Below, one piece after another: positions 8,171 through 15,416 of a stretch of DNA of 28,482 bases (position 1 is its first letter; each line of letters opens with the position of its first letter). The stretch is taken from positions 1 through 28,482 of the forward strand of contig JAFRQC010000077.1 of NCBI GenBank assembly GCA_017428805.1, in the 5' to 3' direction. The DNA comes from Prevotella sp. (GTDB lineage: Bacteria > Bacteroidota > Bacteroidia > Bacteroidales > Bacteroidaceae). The notes beneath the pieces were generated by a model that saw only the letters and a list, made by a program, of their open reading frames with translations, was not told the DNA's origin and did not search any database. Both the position numbers and the translations under genes were made by a program.

Positions 8171-9268
8171 ATGAAGGCTATATGGCTTTCACTCTTTCAC
8201 CTTTTCACCTTTTCACCTTTAACTGCGCAGACTGTGAGCAGCGTTTACCAGCCAGGGGTTACCACGGAGGGAGCTGTCTATTTCCTCCCTAAGACGGCTG
8301 TCACTGTCACGGTGCAGGTTGAGAAGACTACCTATACCCCAGGTGATTTCTGCCAGTATGCCGAACGTTTCCTCCGCATCAAGGATGTCTCTCCCACCCC
8401 CTCTGTCAGCTATCGCATCACTGCCATCCGTCAGGATGCCGTGGCTGTGCCCGACACTGCCAAGCGCTATGCTGTGAAGTTCGATGCCAAGACTTCCGCA
8501 ACCAATGTACGTCTCTCTGACGACGGCATCCTAATGGCTATCAATACCGAGGATCGAGATTACTCAAACAATAAGAGTCTACAACGGGGGTATTCTCCTT
8601 CCTCCTTCCTCAATCCTCGTTCCTCGAACAACCCCAACCCTCGCCAATACATGAACGAGGAAACACTCGCAGCTGGCAGCACCGCCAAGATGGCTGAACT
8701 CACTGCCCAAGATATCTATGAGATACGTGAGAGCCGTAACCTCCTCGTCCGTGGACAGGCTGACAACATGCCCAAAGACGGTGAGCAGTTGCGCCTCATG
8801 CTCAATCAACTCGATATGCAGGATCGTGCACTTACCAGCCTCTTCGTCGGCACTTACAATAAGGATACTATCCAGAAGATATTCATCATCGTTCCCTCCG
8901 AATCCAATAGTCGCGAAGTGGTCTTCCGCTTCTCTGAGAAATTGGGACTTGTAGACGCGGATGACCTCGCGGGCGTACCTTATTATATATTAATAGAGGA
9001 TCTTAAGACCGTTCCTAAACCCGAACCCGTCGATCCCAAGAAGAAACTGAAGCCCGTTTACGGTATCTTCGTCAATATCCCAGGCCGTCTGCGCTCCACC
9101 TTGAGCAACGCCCAAGGAATCATTGCGACAGATGAATTTCCAGCCGGTCAGTTCGGTAACGTAGAACTGCTCAGTGGTGCCCTCTTCAACAAACGCTATA
9201 CCACCCGCCTCCGTCTCAATCCCCTCTCCGGCGCCATCGACCGTCTGGATGCGGAATTACCCAAATAA
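8171..9268 (+). CDS. DUF4831 family exported protein
   Basis: Bacteroidales protein family of unknown function. With ATG 8171 it has 365 residues. This start follows a purine-rich AAGGGGTAAAG and begins a signal peptide (MKAIWLSLFHLF, cleavage near PLTAQ); an ATG at 8126 would add 15 residues that spoil the signal. The mature start (VYQPGVTTEGAVYFLPKTA) and GILMAINTE resemble what I remember of the family. Two short tandem repeats lie inside the gene: an octamer in the signal peptide (8186-8220) and a heptamer in a Ser/Asn/Pro linker (8592-8626, residues about 141-152). Both have units not divisible by 3, so copy-number slippage would shift the frame. Second gene after nnr; ends in a strong terminator. 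Confidence 0.85.
   Translation: MKAIWLSLFHLFTFSPLTAQTVSSVYQPGVTTEGAVYFLPKTAVTVTVQVEKTTYTPGDFCQYAERFLRIKDVSPTPSVSYRITAIRQDAVAVPDTAKRYAVKFDAKTSATNVRLSDDGILMAINTEDRDYSNNKSLQRGYSPSSFLNPRSSNNPNPRQYMNEETLAAGSTAKMAELTAQDIYEIRESRNLLVRGQADNMPKDGEQLRLMLNQLDMQDRALTSLFVGTYNKDTIQKIFIIVPSESNSREVVFRFSEKLGLVDADDLAGVPYYILIEDLKTVPKPEPVDPKKKLKPVYGIFVNIPGRLRSTLSNAQGIIATDEFPAGQFGNVELLSGALFNKRYTTRLRLNPLSGAIDRLDAELPK
8186..8220 (+). repeat. octamer tandem repeat in the DUF4831 signal peptide
   Basis: Units CTTTCACT, CTTTCACC, TTTTCACC, TTTTCACC and a partial TTT. It encodes the hydrophobic core of the signal peptide (LFHLFTF). Since 8 is not a multiple of 3, gain or loss of one unit would shift the frame. Confidence 0.8.
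8592..8626 (+). repeat. heptamer tandem repeat in DUF4831 linker
   Basis: Five 7-nt units: ATTCTCC, TTCCTCC, TTCCTCA, ATCCTCG, TTCCTCG. This is the same heptamer family as 20587-20620, but here the pyrimidine strand is the coding strand. It encodes a Ser/Pro/Asn linker. Confidence 0.75.
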
Positions 9269-9295
9269 AAATCCCACCAACGCGGTGGGATTTTT
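9267..9295. terminator. bidirectional intrinsic terminator between convergent genes
   Basis: AAAAATCCCACC pairs perfectly with GGTGGGATTTTT around the 5-nt loop AACGC. T-rich sequence follows on the plus strand and the A-run gives a U-tract on the minus strand. It starts within the stop codon of the DUF4831 gene and also closes the partner-switching operon. Confidence 0.9.
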
Positions 9296-9315
9296 CTATG
9301 ATCTCAGATTTTTAC

Positions 9316-9660
9316 TTACGACAATTTATCAAACTTCTTCAACACATCTTGCAAGCGGGCTACGCTGTCAGGATCCTTGTCGTTCTGGGCAATCAACTCC
9401 AGATGGTGACGAATATCGGCCATTTTGTCAAAGAGCAGTAATGCCTGCTCGTAACCCTTACCGATGTTCTCGAAGTTCTTGGACAGAGAGTTGTAGTCCT
9501 CCAACAGACGCTGAAGTTCGTCTACACGCTTCTGATAGTCGTTGAGCAACTGCTGTCCTTCCTCAGCCTGCTTCTTAGCGGCCTTCATCTGATAGAAGAG
9601 GGCTACAGCAAGTCCCGCTACTATTACAACCAGTATAATTTCAAGTATTGTCATAACCAT
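9316..9660 (-). CDS. small single-pass membrane protein with cytoplasmic coiled coil
   Basis: About 114 residues, unrecognised family. One N-terminal hydrophobic segment (residues about 4-24, ILEIILVVIVAGLAVALFY) is followed by a Lys/Glu/Gln-rich stretch predicted to be a long coiled coil (about 26-75) and a charged tail. ATG 9660 shares its A with the STAS gene stop (TGATG), so translation should be coupled; ATG 9654 is a less likely alternative. As the last gene of a kinase/STAS operon it could be a membrane anchor or output partner of the switch, but this is inference from position only. Confidence 0.7.
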   Translation of the reverse strand: MVMTILEIILVVIVAGLAVALFYQMKAAKKQAEEGQQLLNDYQKRVDELQRLLEDYNSLSKNFENIGKGYEQALLLFDKMADIRHHLELIAQNDKDPDSVARLQDVLKKFDKLS

Positions 9661-9971
9661 CAACCTTTTTTCTGTTCAACCTTCATAAACTGGGTGAAGC
9701 CCGTCATGGCGAGCACCTTGTAGATTTCGGGACTGACATTGGTCATCTTGAACTGTCCGCGTAGCTGCATCACCGTACGCATGGTCTTCTGGATGATACG
9801 CAGACCTGAGCTGGCCATGTAAGTAAGATCCGTGCAGTCCATTTCCAGGTCTACACCACCGTCCTTGAGTGCAGGCTGAATATCCTGCTCAAACTGAGTT
9901 GCATTCATCGTGTCAATACGACTACCTGTCTTGATGATGGTCTTACCACCTTCTTTTAAAATCTGTGTCAT
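9660..9971 (-). CDS. STAS-domain anti-sigma factor antagonist-like protein
   Basis: 103 residues, a single STAS domain of the SpoIIAA/RsbV type. The phosphorylation loop reads LTYMASSGLRII (49-60), so Ser54 or Ser55 is the expected phosphoacceptor; the usual Asp of the DSSG motif is Ala here. In partner switching, the unphosphorylated form binds the kinase and releases its target. The gene lies 31 nt after the kinase gene and overlaps the next gene by one base. No sigma factor or PP2C phosphatase is nearby. Confidence 0.9.
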   Translation of the reverse strand: MTQILKEGGKTIIKTGSRIDTMNATQFEQDIQPALKDGGVDLEMDCTDLTYMASSGLRIIQKTMRTVMQLRGQFKMTNVSPEIYKVLAMTGFTQFMKVEQKKG

Positions 9972-10002
9972 AATCCTAACGTTTAATGTTTATATTCATT
10001 TT

Positions 10003-10416
10003 TTAATCATTAATACTCTTCGTCATCGTCAGCAGGTTTTTCCCTTCCATACGCTGATAGGTCACCTTGTTCATGATGTTCTTCACAATAAAAATGCCCA
10101 TACCGCCAAGATCCCGCTCCGCAGGATTGGCATTCATGTCCGCACTTTCTTTCATCGTCGGATCAAACTCCCGTCCCTGATCACTGAGTACAAGGGTCAA
10201 TTCCTTGCCGTCAGACTTGGCCAACAATTCAATCTCTGCATCAGAGCCTTCAGGATAAGCATAGGAAATCACATTTACCACCATTTCCTCCACGACAAGG
10301 TTCAGATTCATGGTCAACTCCATGCTCAAGCCCAATTCTTCACTGATTCCCTCAATGAATTGATTGACCTTCTCCAGTTCTGCCATCTGATTCTTGATAC
10401 GAAGTTCCTTTCTCAT
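10003..10416 (-). CDS. RsbW/SpoIIAB-like serine kinase (GHKL ATPase)
   Basis: 137 residues with a HATPase_c fold of the anti-sigma kinase type. The N box is EEMVVNVISYAY (43-54, Glu44 and Asn48), the first glycine motif is SDQGREFDP (78-86), and the second is LGGMGIFIVKN (103-113). Such kinases phosphorylate the STAS partner and sequester a target, classically a sigma factor. First gene of a three-gene operon with the STAS protein and a membrane coiled-coil protein; its real target cannot be read from this window. Confidence 0.9.
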   Translation of the reverse strand: MRKELRIKNQMAELEKVNQFIEGISEELGLSMELTMNLNLVVEEMVVNVISYAYPEGSDAEIELLAKSDGKELTLVLSDQGREFDPTMKESADMNANPAERDLGGMGIFIVKNIMNKVTYQRMEGKNLLTMTKSIND

Positions 10417-10456
10417 AAATGCGCATTTGGTTAGAGTGATTAATCCGTTATTGCTG

Positions 10457-10487
10457 CAAAATTACTCACTTTTTTTGAATTAAACAA
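10457..10487 (-). promoter_or_regulatory. promoter of the kinase-STAS operon
   Basis: Minus strand: CTTG (10487-10484), 19 nt, TAATTTTG (10464-10457). The -7 element is a full match and the -33 differs by one base. Predicted start is near 10451, giving a leader of about 35 nt. Confidence 0.65.
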
Positions 10488-10506
10488 GAAATAAGTAAAA
10501 AAACAG

Positions 10507-10543
10507 CAAATCCCCTCACTTTTTAGCGAAGTGAGAGGATTTG
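10507..10543 (-). terminator. intrinsic terminator after fba
   Basis: On the minus strand a 15-bp stem (CAAATCCTCTCACTT with AAGTGAGGGGATTTG, one U-G wobble) is followed by CTG and a run of eight T. It lies 21 nt after the fba stop, immediately upstream of the next operon's promoter. Confidence 0.9.
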
Positions 10544-10564
10544 TAATAGATGTCTAACCCTAAA

Positions 10565-11572
10565 TTAGCACTGAGCGAGTTTGCCATCAGATCCGAGCAC
10601 ATCGACAATCTTGTGGATGTACATCTTCTTCATATTCTCGCGAGCAGGCTTCAGATACTGACGAGGATCGAAGTGAGCGGGGTTCTCAGCCAAATACTTA
10701 CGCACGGCAGCGGTCATAGCCAGACGAGAGTCTGAGTCGATGTTGATCTTGCAGACAGCGCTCTTTGAGGCCTCACGAAGTTGCTCCTCGGGGATACCAA
10801 CTGCATCGGGCAGGTTACCGCCGTACTTGTTGATGGTGTCCACCTCGTCCTGAGGTACTGAAGAAGATCCGTGGAGCACGATGGGGAATCCGGGAAGTTT
10901 CTTCTCGATCTCGTGGAGCACGTCGAATGCGAGTGGCGGGGGAACGAGTTTGCCAGTCTTCGGGTCGCGGGTGCACTGCTCGGGCTTGAACTTGTAAGCG
11001 CCGTGAGAGGTGCCGATAGAGATGGCCAGCGAGTCGCAGCCTGTGCGGGTAGAGAAGTCGATGACCTCTTCGGGCTTGGTGTAGTGAGACTCCTCAGCCA
11101 CAACCTCGTCCTCAACACCAGCGAGCACACCGAGTTCGCACTCTACTGTCACATCGTACTTGTGGGCATACTCCACCACCTGACGAGAAATCTTGATATT
11201 CTCCTCGTAGGGCAGTGAAGAACCATCGTACATCACTGAAGAGAAGCCCATGTCGATACAGTCCTTACAGAGTTCGAAACTGTCACCATGATCGAGGTGC
11301 AGCACAATCTCGGGATGCTCACAACCCAGTTCCTTGGCATATGCGACGGCACCCTCGGCCATATAGCGGAGGATGGTAGCGTTGGCATAGTTACGGGCAC
11401 CCTTAGACACCTGCATGATAACGGGCGACTTTGTCTCAACAGCAGCCATAACGATGGCCTGCATCTGCTCCATTGTGTTGAAGTTGAAAGCGGGGATGGC
11501 ATAGCCGCCGGCCACTGCTCTCTTGAACATCTCGCGGGTATTCACGAGACCCAAATCCTTGTAGTTTACCAT
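10565..11572 (-). CDS. fba: class II fructose-1,6-bisphosphate aldolase
   Basis: Zinc-dependent glycolytic and gluconeogenic aldolase (fructose-1,6-bisphosphate to DHAP and glyceraldehyde-3-phosphate). 335 residues. The active-site motif HLDHGDSFE is at 92-100, with His95 as an expected zinc ligand; the VECELGVLAG stretch and the zinc/substrate segment ISIGTSHGAYKF are also present. The central DGSSLPYEEN and late VLHGSS segments fit the family. Single-gene unit: its own TAACTTTG element upstream (11616-11623) and its own strong terminator downstream. Confidence 0.96.
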   Translation of the reverse strand: MVNYKDLGLVNTREMFKRAVAGGYAIPAFNFNTMEQMQAIVMAAVETKSPVIMQVSKGARNYANATILRYMAEGAVAYAKELGCEHPEIVLHLDHGDSFELCKDCIDMGFSSVMYDGSSLPYEENIKISRQVVEYAHKYDVTVECELGVLAGVEDEVVAEESHYTKPEEVIDFSTRTGCDSLAISIGTSHGAYKFKPEQCTRDPKTGKLVPPPLAFDVLHEIEKKLPGFPIVLHGSSSVPQDEVDTINKYGGNLPDAVGIPEEQLREASKSAVCKINIDSDSRLAMTAAVRKYLAENPAHFDPRQYLKPARENMKKMYIHKIVDVLGSDGKLAQC

Positions 11573-11615
11573 ATTAATTATAATTTTTAAAAATGAGTAA
11601 TTATCTTAGCGACTG

Positions 11616-11623
11616 CAAAGTTA
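11616..11623 (-). promoter_or_regulatory. -7 element of fba
   Basis: The minus strand reads TAACTTTG, 43 nt before the fba ATG. No TTTG is seen at the usual spacing; that position falls in the terminator hairpin of the upstream operon (11635-11665). Confidence 0.55.
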
Positions 11624-11634
11624 CGAAAAATGCA

Positions 11635-11665
11635 TTAAAAGCAGCGCAAGATACGCTGCTTTTAA
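11635..11665 (-). terminator. terminator of the efflux/LytTR operon
   Basis: Perfect 12-bp inverted repeat TTAAAAGCAGCG / CGCTGCTTTTAA with a 7-nt loop, 7 nt past the regulator's stop codon. On the minus strand it is followed by TGCATTTTT. Confidence 0.85.
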
Positions 11666-11671
11666 CGTTTT

Positions 11672-12382
11672 TTACACGAGCGTGTGGATATCGAAGTAGT
11701 TCTGCACGTCGTCCTTATAGTTCTCGGAGACAGGGATATAGTTCTCTCCGAAGACGATGCGGAAGCGGTCCACGAGGGGGGTCTCCGTCATGTGAACAAT
11801 GTATGAACGGTGGGTACGCAGGAACTCGGGCCTGGGCAGATACTCCTCAAGTTTCTTCATCGACATCAGCGACATTACCTTCTCCCCGTCTTTCAGATAG
11901 AAGCGCACATAGTCTTTCAGACCCTCGATAAAGAGAATGTCGTCGAGATTGACGCGCTGCAACTTATAGTCGGTCTTGACGAACATGAAGCGGTCGCGAC
12001 GGTAGGCATCCTGACGTTGGATGATGGAGAACCACTCCAGGGCCTTGTCGGTAGACTTGAGGAAGTCTTCATAAGAGATGGGCTTCAACAGATAGTCGAG
12101 GGCATTGACCTTATAACCTTCGACGGCATACTGCGGGAAGGCGGTGGTGAAGATGACGCGCGTGTCCTTGGGCAGGATCTTGGCAAACTCGACGCCGCTG
12201 AGTTCAGGCATCTGAATGTCGAGGAAGAGCAGCTGAACGGGATTGTCACGCAGGTCCTTCATAGCCAGGATGGCACTGTTGTAGGTTCCTACGAGTTGCA
12301 GATAGGGTGTCTTACGGGCATAACTCTCAAGCAGACCTGCTGCCAAGGGCTCGTCGTCAATAATGGCACATGAGATAGTCAT
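11672..12382 (-). CDS. LytTR-family response regulator
   Basis: 236 residues. Receiver domain 1-120 has acidic Asp9/Asp10, phosphoacceptor Asp55 in LLFLDIQMPELSG, Thr79/Thr80 and Lys100 in DYLLKP. A LytTR DNA-binding domain occupies about 130-233 (FMFVKTDYKLQRVNLDDILFI; FLRTHRSYIV; FGENYIPVSENY). The start overlaps the histidine-kinase stop by 4 nt (ATGA), so the two are coupled. Being the last gene of the efflux operon suggests it controls that operon or a related membrane-stress response; its binding sites (typically paired repeats upstream of targets) were not identified. Confidence 0.94.
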   Translation of the reverse strand: MTISCAIIDDEPLAAGLLESYARKTPYLQLVGTYNSAILAMKDLRDNPVQLLFLDIQMPELSGVEFAKILPKDTRVIFTTAFPQYAVEGYKVNALDYLLKPISYEDFLKSTDKALEWFSIIQRQDAYRRDRFMFVKTDYKLQRVNLDDILFIEGLKDYVRFYLKDGEKVMSLMSMKKLEEYLPRPEFLRTHRSYIVHMTETPLVDRFRIVFGENYIPVSENYKDDVQNYFDIHTLV

Positions 12383-13413
12383 AATGTAATTTTAATTGTG
12401 GATGAATAAACAGTTCCGTCGTCGCTGACACCTTTCGTCCACTCATAGCGTTCGTAATAGGCGAGATCCAGGCGTCGCTGTACCTGCTGAAGGCCAATAC
12501 CGTGGCCGCTGCGGTCTTTCTCAGACTTCGGAAAATTAGAATTCTCGATGATGACACAAAGGGAGTTGCCCTTCTGGGTCATAGACATATGGATGAAGCT
12601 GGGCTCCGTAGAGCTGATGCCATGCTTGAAGGCGTTCTCGACGAGTGAGATAAACAACAACGGAGCCACCTTCGTATTAGGATTCTCCAAATCTTTTTCA
12701 AATTTCACATCGACACTCTGCGGCAGACGGATCTTCATCAGGTTGATGTAGTTCTCAATGAACAGCACCTCATCGGAAAGCGACACCAGCTGTTCCTGAT
12801 TGTCGTAGAGCAGGTGGCGCAGCATGTTCGAGAGTTGTTGGATGGCACTCTGTGCCCTCGTATGATCGATGGCTGTCAGCGCATAGATATTGTTCAGGGT
12901 GTTGAGCAAGAAGTGGGGATTGATCTGCGAGCGCAGGTTACCCAGTTCCGCAGCCACCCTTGCCGCCTCAGCATTCCTTAGGGCCTTATCTGCCCAGTAC
13001 CACTGTTGTGCCAGCGCAATACAGGTGGCAGCGGCGGCAAAGATACAGAAATTGACGCAGTCACGGACAAATGACAGAAAATCGTCGAGCGCATCTGGCG
13101 TACGAGGACCTCTCCCAATAGGCTGGAACAGATCACGCGTAAAATCCATCCAATAATGCAGAAAGACGGCAAAGCTCACAATCATAATGAAATTGATGAT
13201 CGTATAGTAGCGATGCTTGCCTTCCACGAAGTACCTGTACGTCAGCCACTTGTAGTTGGCGTAGAACACCACCATCAGCAGCAACGACGACATACAATTC
13301 ATCAGATACTGTAGCATCGTCATGCCCGTACCTCTCATGTATTGCATAGGCGACAGGAACATGAACGCCCAGAACACAATGTGCAGGAATATTTTTAGTC
13401 TTTTGTCCAACAT
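12379..13413 (-). CDS. LytS/YehU-type sensor histidine kinase
   Basis: 344 residues. Four hydrophobic segments in the first 145 residues form a membrane sensor without a large periplasmic loop. The His_kinase (PF06580-type) region has the phosphoacceptor motif QINPHFLLNTLNNIYAL near 164-180, then the N box SLVENAFKHGIS and the glycine motif GHGIGLQQVQRRLDL. It pairs with the overlapping LytTR regulator. It lies 18 nt after the ABC permease gene, so sensor and pump are made together. Confidence 0.93.
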   Translation of the reverse strand: MLDKRLKIFLHIVFWAFMFLSPMQYMRGTGMTMLQYLMNCMSSLLLMVVFYANYKWLTYRYFVEGKHRYYTIINFIMIVSFAVFLHYWMDFTRDLFQPIGRGPRTPDALDDFLSFVRDCVNFCIFAAAATCIALAQQWYWADKALRNAEAARVAAELGNLRSQINPHFLLNTLNNIYALTAIDHTRAQSAIQQLSNMLRHLLYDNQEQLVSLSDEVLFIENYINLMKIRLPQSVDVKFEKDLENPNTKVAPLLFISLVENAFKHGISSTEPSFIHMSMTQKGNSLCVIIENSNFPKSEKDRSGHGIGLQQVQRRLDLAYYERYEWTKGVSDDGTVYSSTIKITL

Positions 13414-13431
13414 AGTTTTTTCTATTCAGTC

Positions 13432-14649
13432 TTACTCGTGTCGGATAGCTTCTATCGGATCCATATTGGCAGCCTTCTGGGCAGGGATATAACCAAAGAG
13501 GACACCAATAAACACACAGACGAGGAATGACACATAGATACTCCAGGCAGGAACGCTCGATGGCATGCCGACGGCAGACACGGCAGCACTCGCTCCACAC
13601 CCTACAAGGACACCTATCAGTCCTCCCGTCACAGAGATAAGCACCGACTCGATAAGGAACTGGAGGGAGATGACAGGTCCTGTGGCTCCTACAGCCATGC
13701 GGAGACCAATCTCCTTCGTACGCTCCGTCACCGAGACGAGCATAATGTTCATAATACCGATACCTGCCACAAGCAGTGAGAAAGCTGCGGCTACAACAAG
13801 GATAATGGTCACTGTATCCATCGTCGATGACATCGTCTCCATCATCTCCGCCTGAGAACGGATGGTAAAGTCATCTTCGGCCTCATCCTTCAATTTGTGG
13901 TTGTCACGCAGAATCTGGGTCAGTTCCTCGATAGCGGCATCTGAAAGTTCTTCTGTCACTGCCGAGCAGACGATGCTGGAGAAATAGGTCTGGGCAGCAA
14001 TACGTTTCATCACCGTCGTATAAGGGGCAATGATCACATTGTCCTGATCCATACCCCACGAGTTATAGCCTTTCGACTTCAACACACCCACAATACGCAT
14101 GGGGATGCTCTTGAAACGGATGGTCTTACCGATGGGATCAACACCTTCGCCAAAGAGATCCTTCACGATGGTAGTACCCACAACAACAACTTTGGCGGCC
14201 TTCCTGATGTCCTCCTCGGTAAAGCACTCGCCTTCTTCCACAGGCCACTGCTTGATATCGAGGTAATCGATAGACTCACCATACATCGAGGCGTTGGTAT
14301 TGTTATTACCATAGATGGCCTGTCCGCTGGCGGTCACCTCAGGCGACACCTTCGTCACGAATTTCTTCTCACGCATAATGCGCTCGTAGTCAGCCATCTT
14401 CAGTGTCTGCATGCTCGACGGATCCTGACGCACACCTCCTCGCATATCAGCTCCCGGACGGATGGTCAGCAGGTTTGTACCCATCGTGGAGAGTTCCTTG
14501 CGGATGCTCTCCTTAGAGCCCTGACCGATGCTCATCATAATGATGACGGCTGCCACACCGATGATGATACCGAGCATCGAGAGGAACGAGCGCATCTTGT
14601 TGTTGGCCACGGCCTTCAGGCTCACTTTAAACAAATTCAATATGTTCAT
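13432..14649 (-). CDS. MacB-like ABC transporter permease (FtsX domain)
   Basis: 405 residues: an N-terminal transmembrane helix (about 18-42, FLSMLGIIIGVAAVIIMM), a periplasmic MacB-PCD domain (about 45-270) and three C-terminal helices in the FtsX domain (VTERTKEIGLRMAVGA coupling region between). This four-helix topology is that of MacB/LolCE-type mechanotransmission permeases, with the ATPase on a separate polypeptide. It lies 12 nt after the ATPase gene. With the adaptor and TolC-like channel it should form a tripartite exporter; the substrate cannot be told from sequence. Confidence 0.94.
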   Translation of the reverse strand: MNILNLFKVSLKAVANNKMRSFLSMLGIIIGVAAVIIMMSIGQGSKESIRKELSTMGTNLLTIRPGADMRGGVRQDPSSMQTLKMADYERIMREKKFVTKVSPEVTASGQAIYGNNNTNASMYGESIDYLDIKQWPVEEGECFTEEDIRKAAKVVVVGTTIVKDLFGEGVDPIGKTIRFKSIPMRIVGVLKSKGYNSWGMDQDNVIIAPYTTVMKRIAAQTYFSSIVCSAVTEELSDAAIEELTQILRDNHKLKDEAEDDFTIRSQAEMMETMSSTMDTVTIILVVAAAFSLLVAGIGIMNIMLVSVTERTKEIGLRMAVGATGPVISLQFLIESVLISVTGGLIGVLVGCGASAAVSAVGMPSSVPAWSIYVSFLVCVFIGVLFGYIPAQKAANMDPIEAIRHE

Positions 14650-14661
14650 AATTTTCTTTTC

Positions 14662-15414
14662 TTAATCATCCTGTGGGGCAGGCAACAGAGCCAAAGCCTC
14701 GGCTGCCGATTTGATATTCGTATTGATAGTATCCTCGCGGATCTTTCCGTCACGCAGGTTGATATTACGGCTCGAATATTCGGCGATCTCAGGGTTGTGG
14801 GTCACAAAGATAATGGTATGGCCTTGCTTGTACAACTCCTGGAACAGCACCAGCATCTCGAACGATGTACGGGTATCGAGGTTACCTGTGGCCTCGTCAG
14901 CAAGCAGCACAGCAGGGTCGTTGACCAAGGCACGGGCAATGGCCACACGCTGCATCTGACCTCCCGACATCTGGTTTGACTTGTGATACATACGATCCCC
15001 CAATCCTACTGCCTGCAAGGCTTTAATGGCTTTCTCGCGACGCTCTGAAGCGGACACCTCAGAGTTATACATCAGTGGCAGTTCCACATTCTCCAGGGCC
15101 GTGGTCTTCGGCAACAGGTTATAACTCTGGAACACGAAGCCAATCTTTCGGTTACGGAGACGGGCACGCTTGGTCTTCGACATCGTCCGTACACTAATAC
15201 CGTCGAGGAGATATTCTCCACTCGTAGGGGTATCCAGACAGCCGAGTTGGTTCAGGAGCGTGGACTTGCCAGAGCCCGAGGTTCCCTGGATGGTGACGAA
15301 CTCGCCCTCGTAGATCTTGAACGAGACACCACGCAGCGCCTTCACCGTTTCAGAGCCCACCTGGAAGTACCGCTTCACATTCTGCAGCTCGATTACTACT
15401 TTTCTTTCATCCAT
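14662..15414 (-). CDS. ABC transporter ATP-binding protein (MacB/LolD type)
   Basis: 250 residues. Walker A GTSGSGKST near 44-52, Q-loop FVFQSYNLLP, signature MSGGQMQRVAIARAL, Walker B VLLADEATGNLD, switch His in IIFVTHNPEIA. The GNLD Walker-B context is typical of the LolD/MacB clade. The stop is 12 nt before the permease start and the start is 2 nt after the adaptor stop, so it belongs to the efflux operon. Confidence 0.95.
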   Translation of the reverse strand: MDERKVVIELQNVKRYFQVGSETVKALRGVSFKIYEGEFVTIQGTSGSGKSTLLNQLGCLDTPTSGEYLLDGISVRTMSKTKRARLRNRKIGFVFQSYNLLPKTTALENVELPLMYNSEVSASERREKAIKALQAVGLGDRMYHKSNQMSGGQMQRVAIARALVNDPAVLLADEATGNLDTRTSFEMLVLFQELYKQGHTIIFVTHNPEIAEYSSRNINLRDGKIREDTINTNIKSAAEALALLPAPQDD

Positions 15415-15416
15415 AA

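Noticed and set aside
8087..8626. CRISPR array
   Set aside because: Units are 7-8 nt with no spacers and no cas genes are present.
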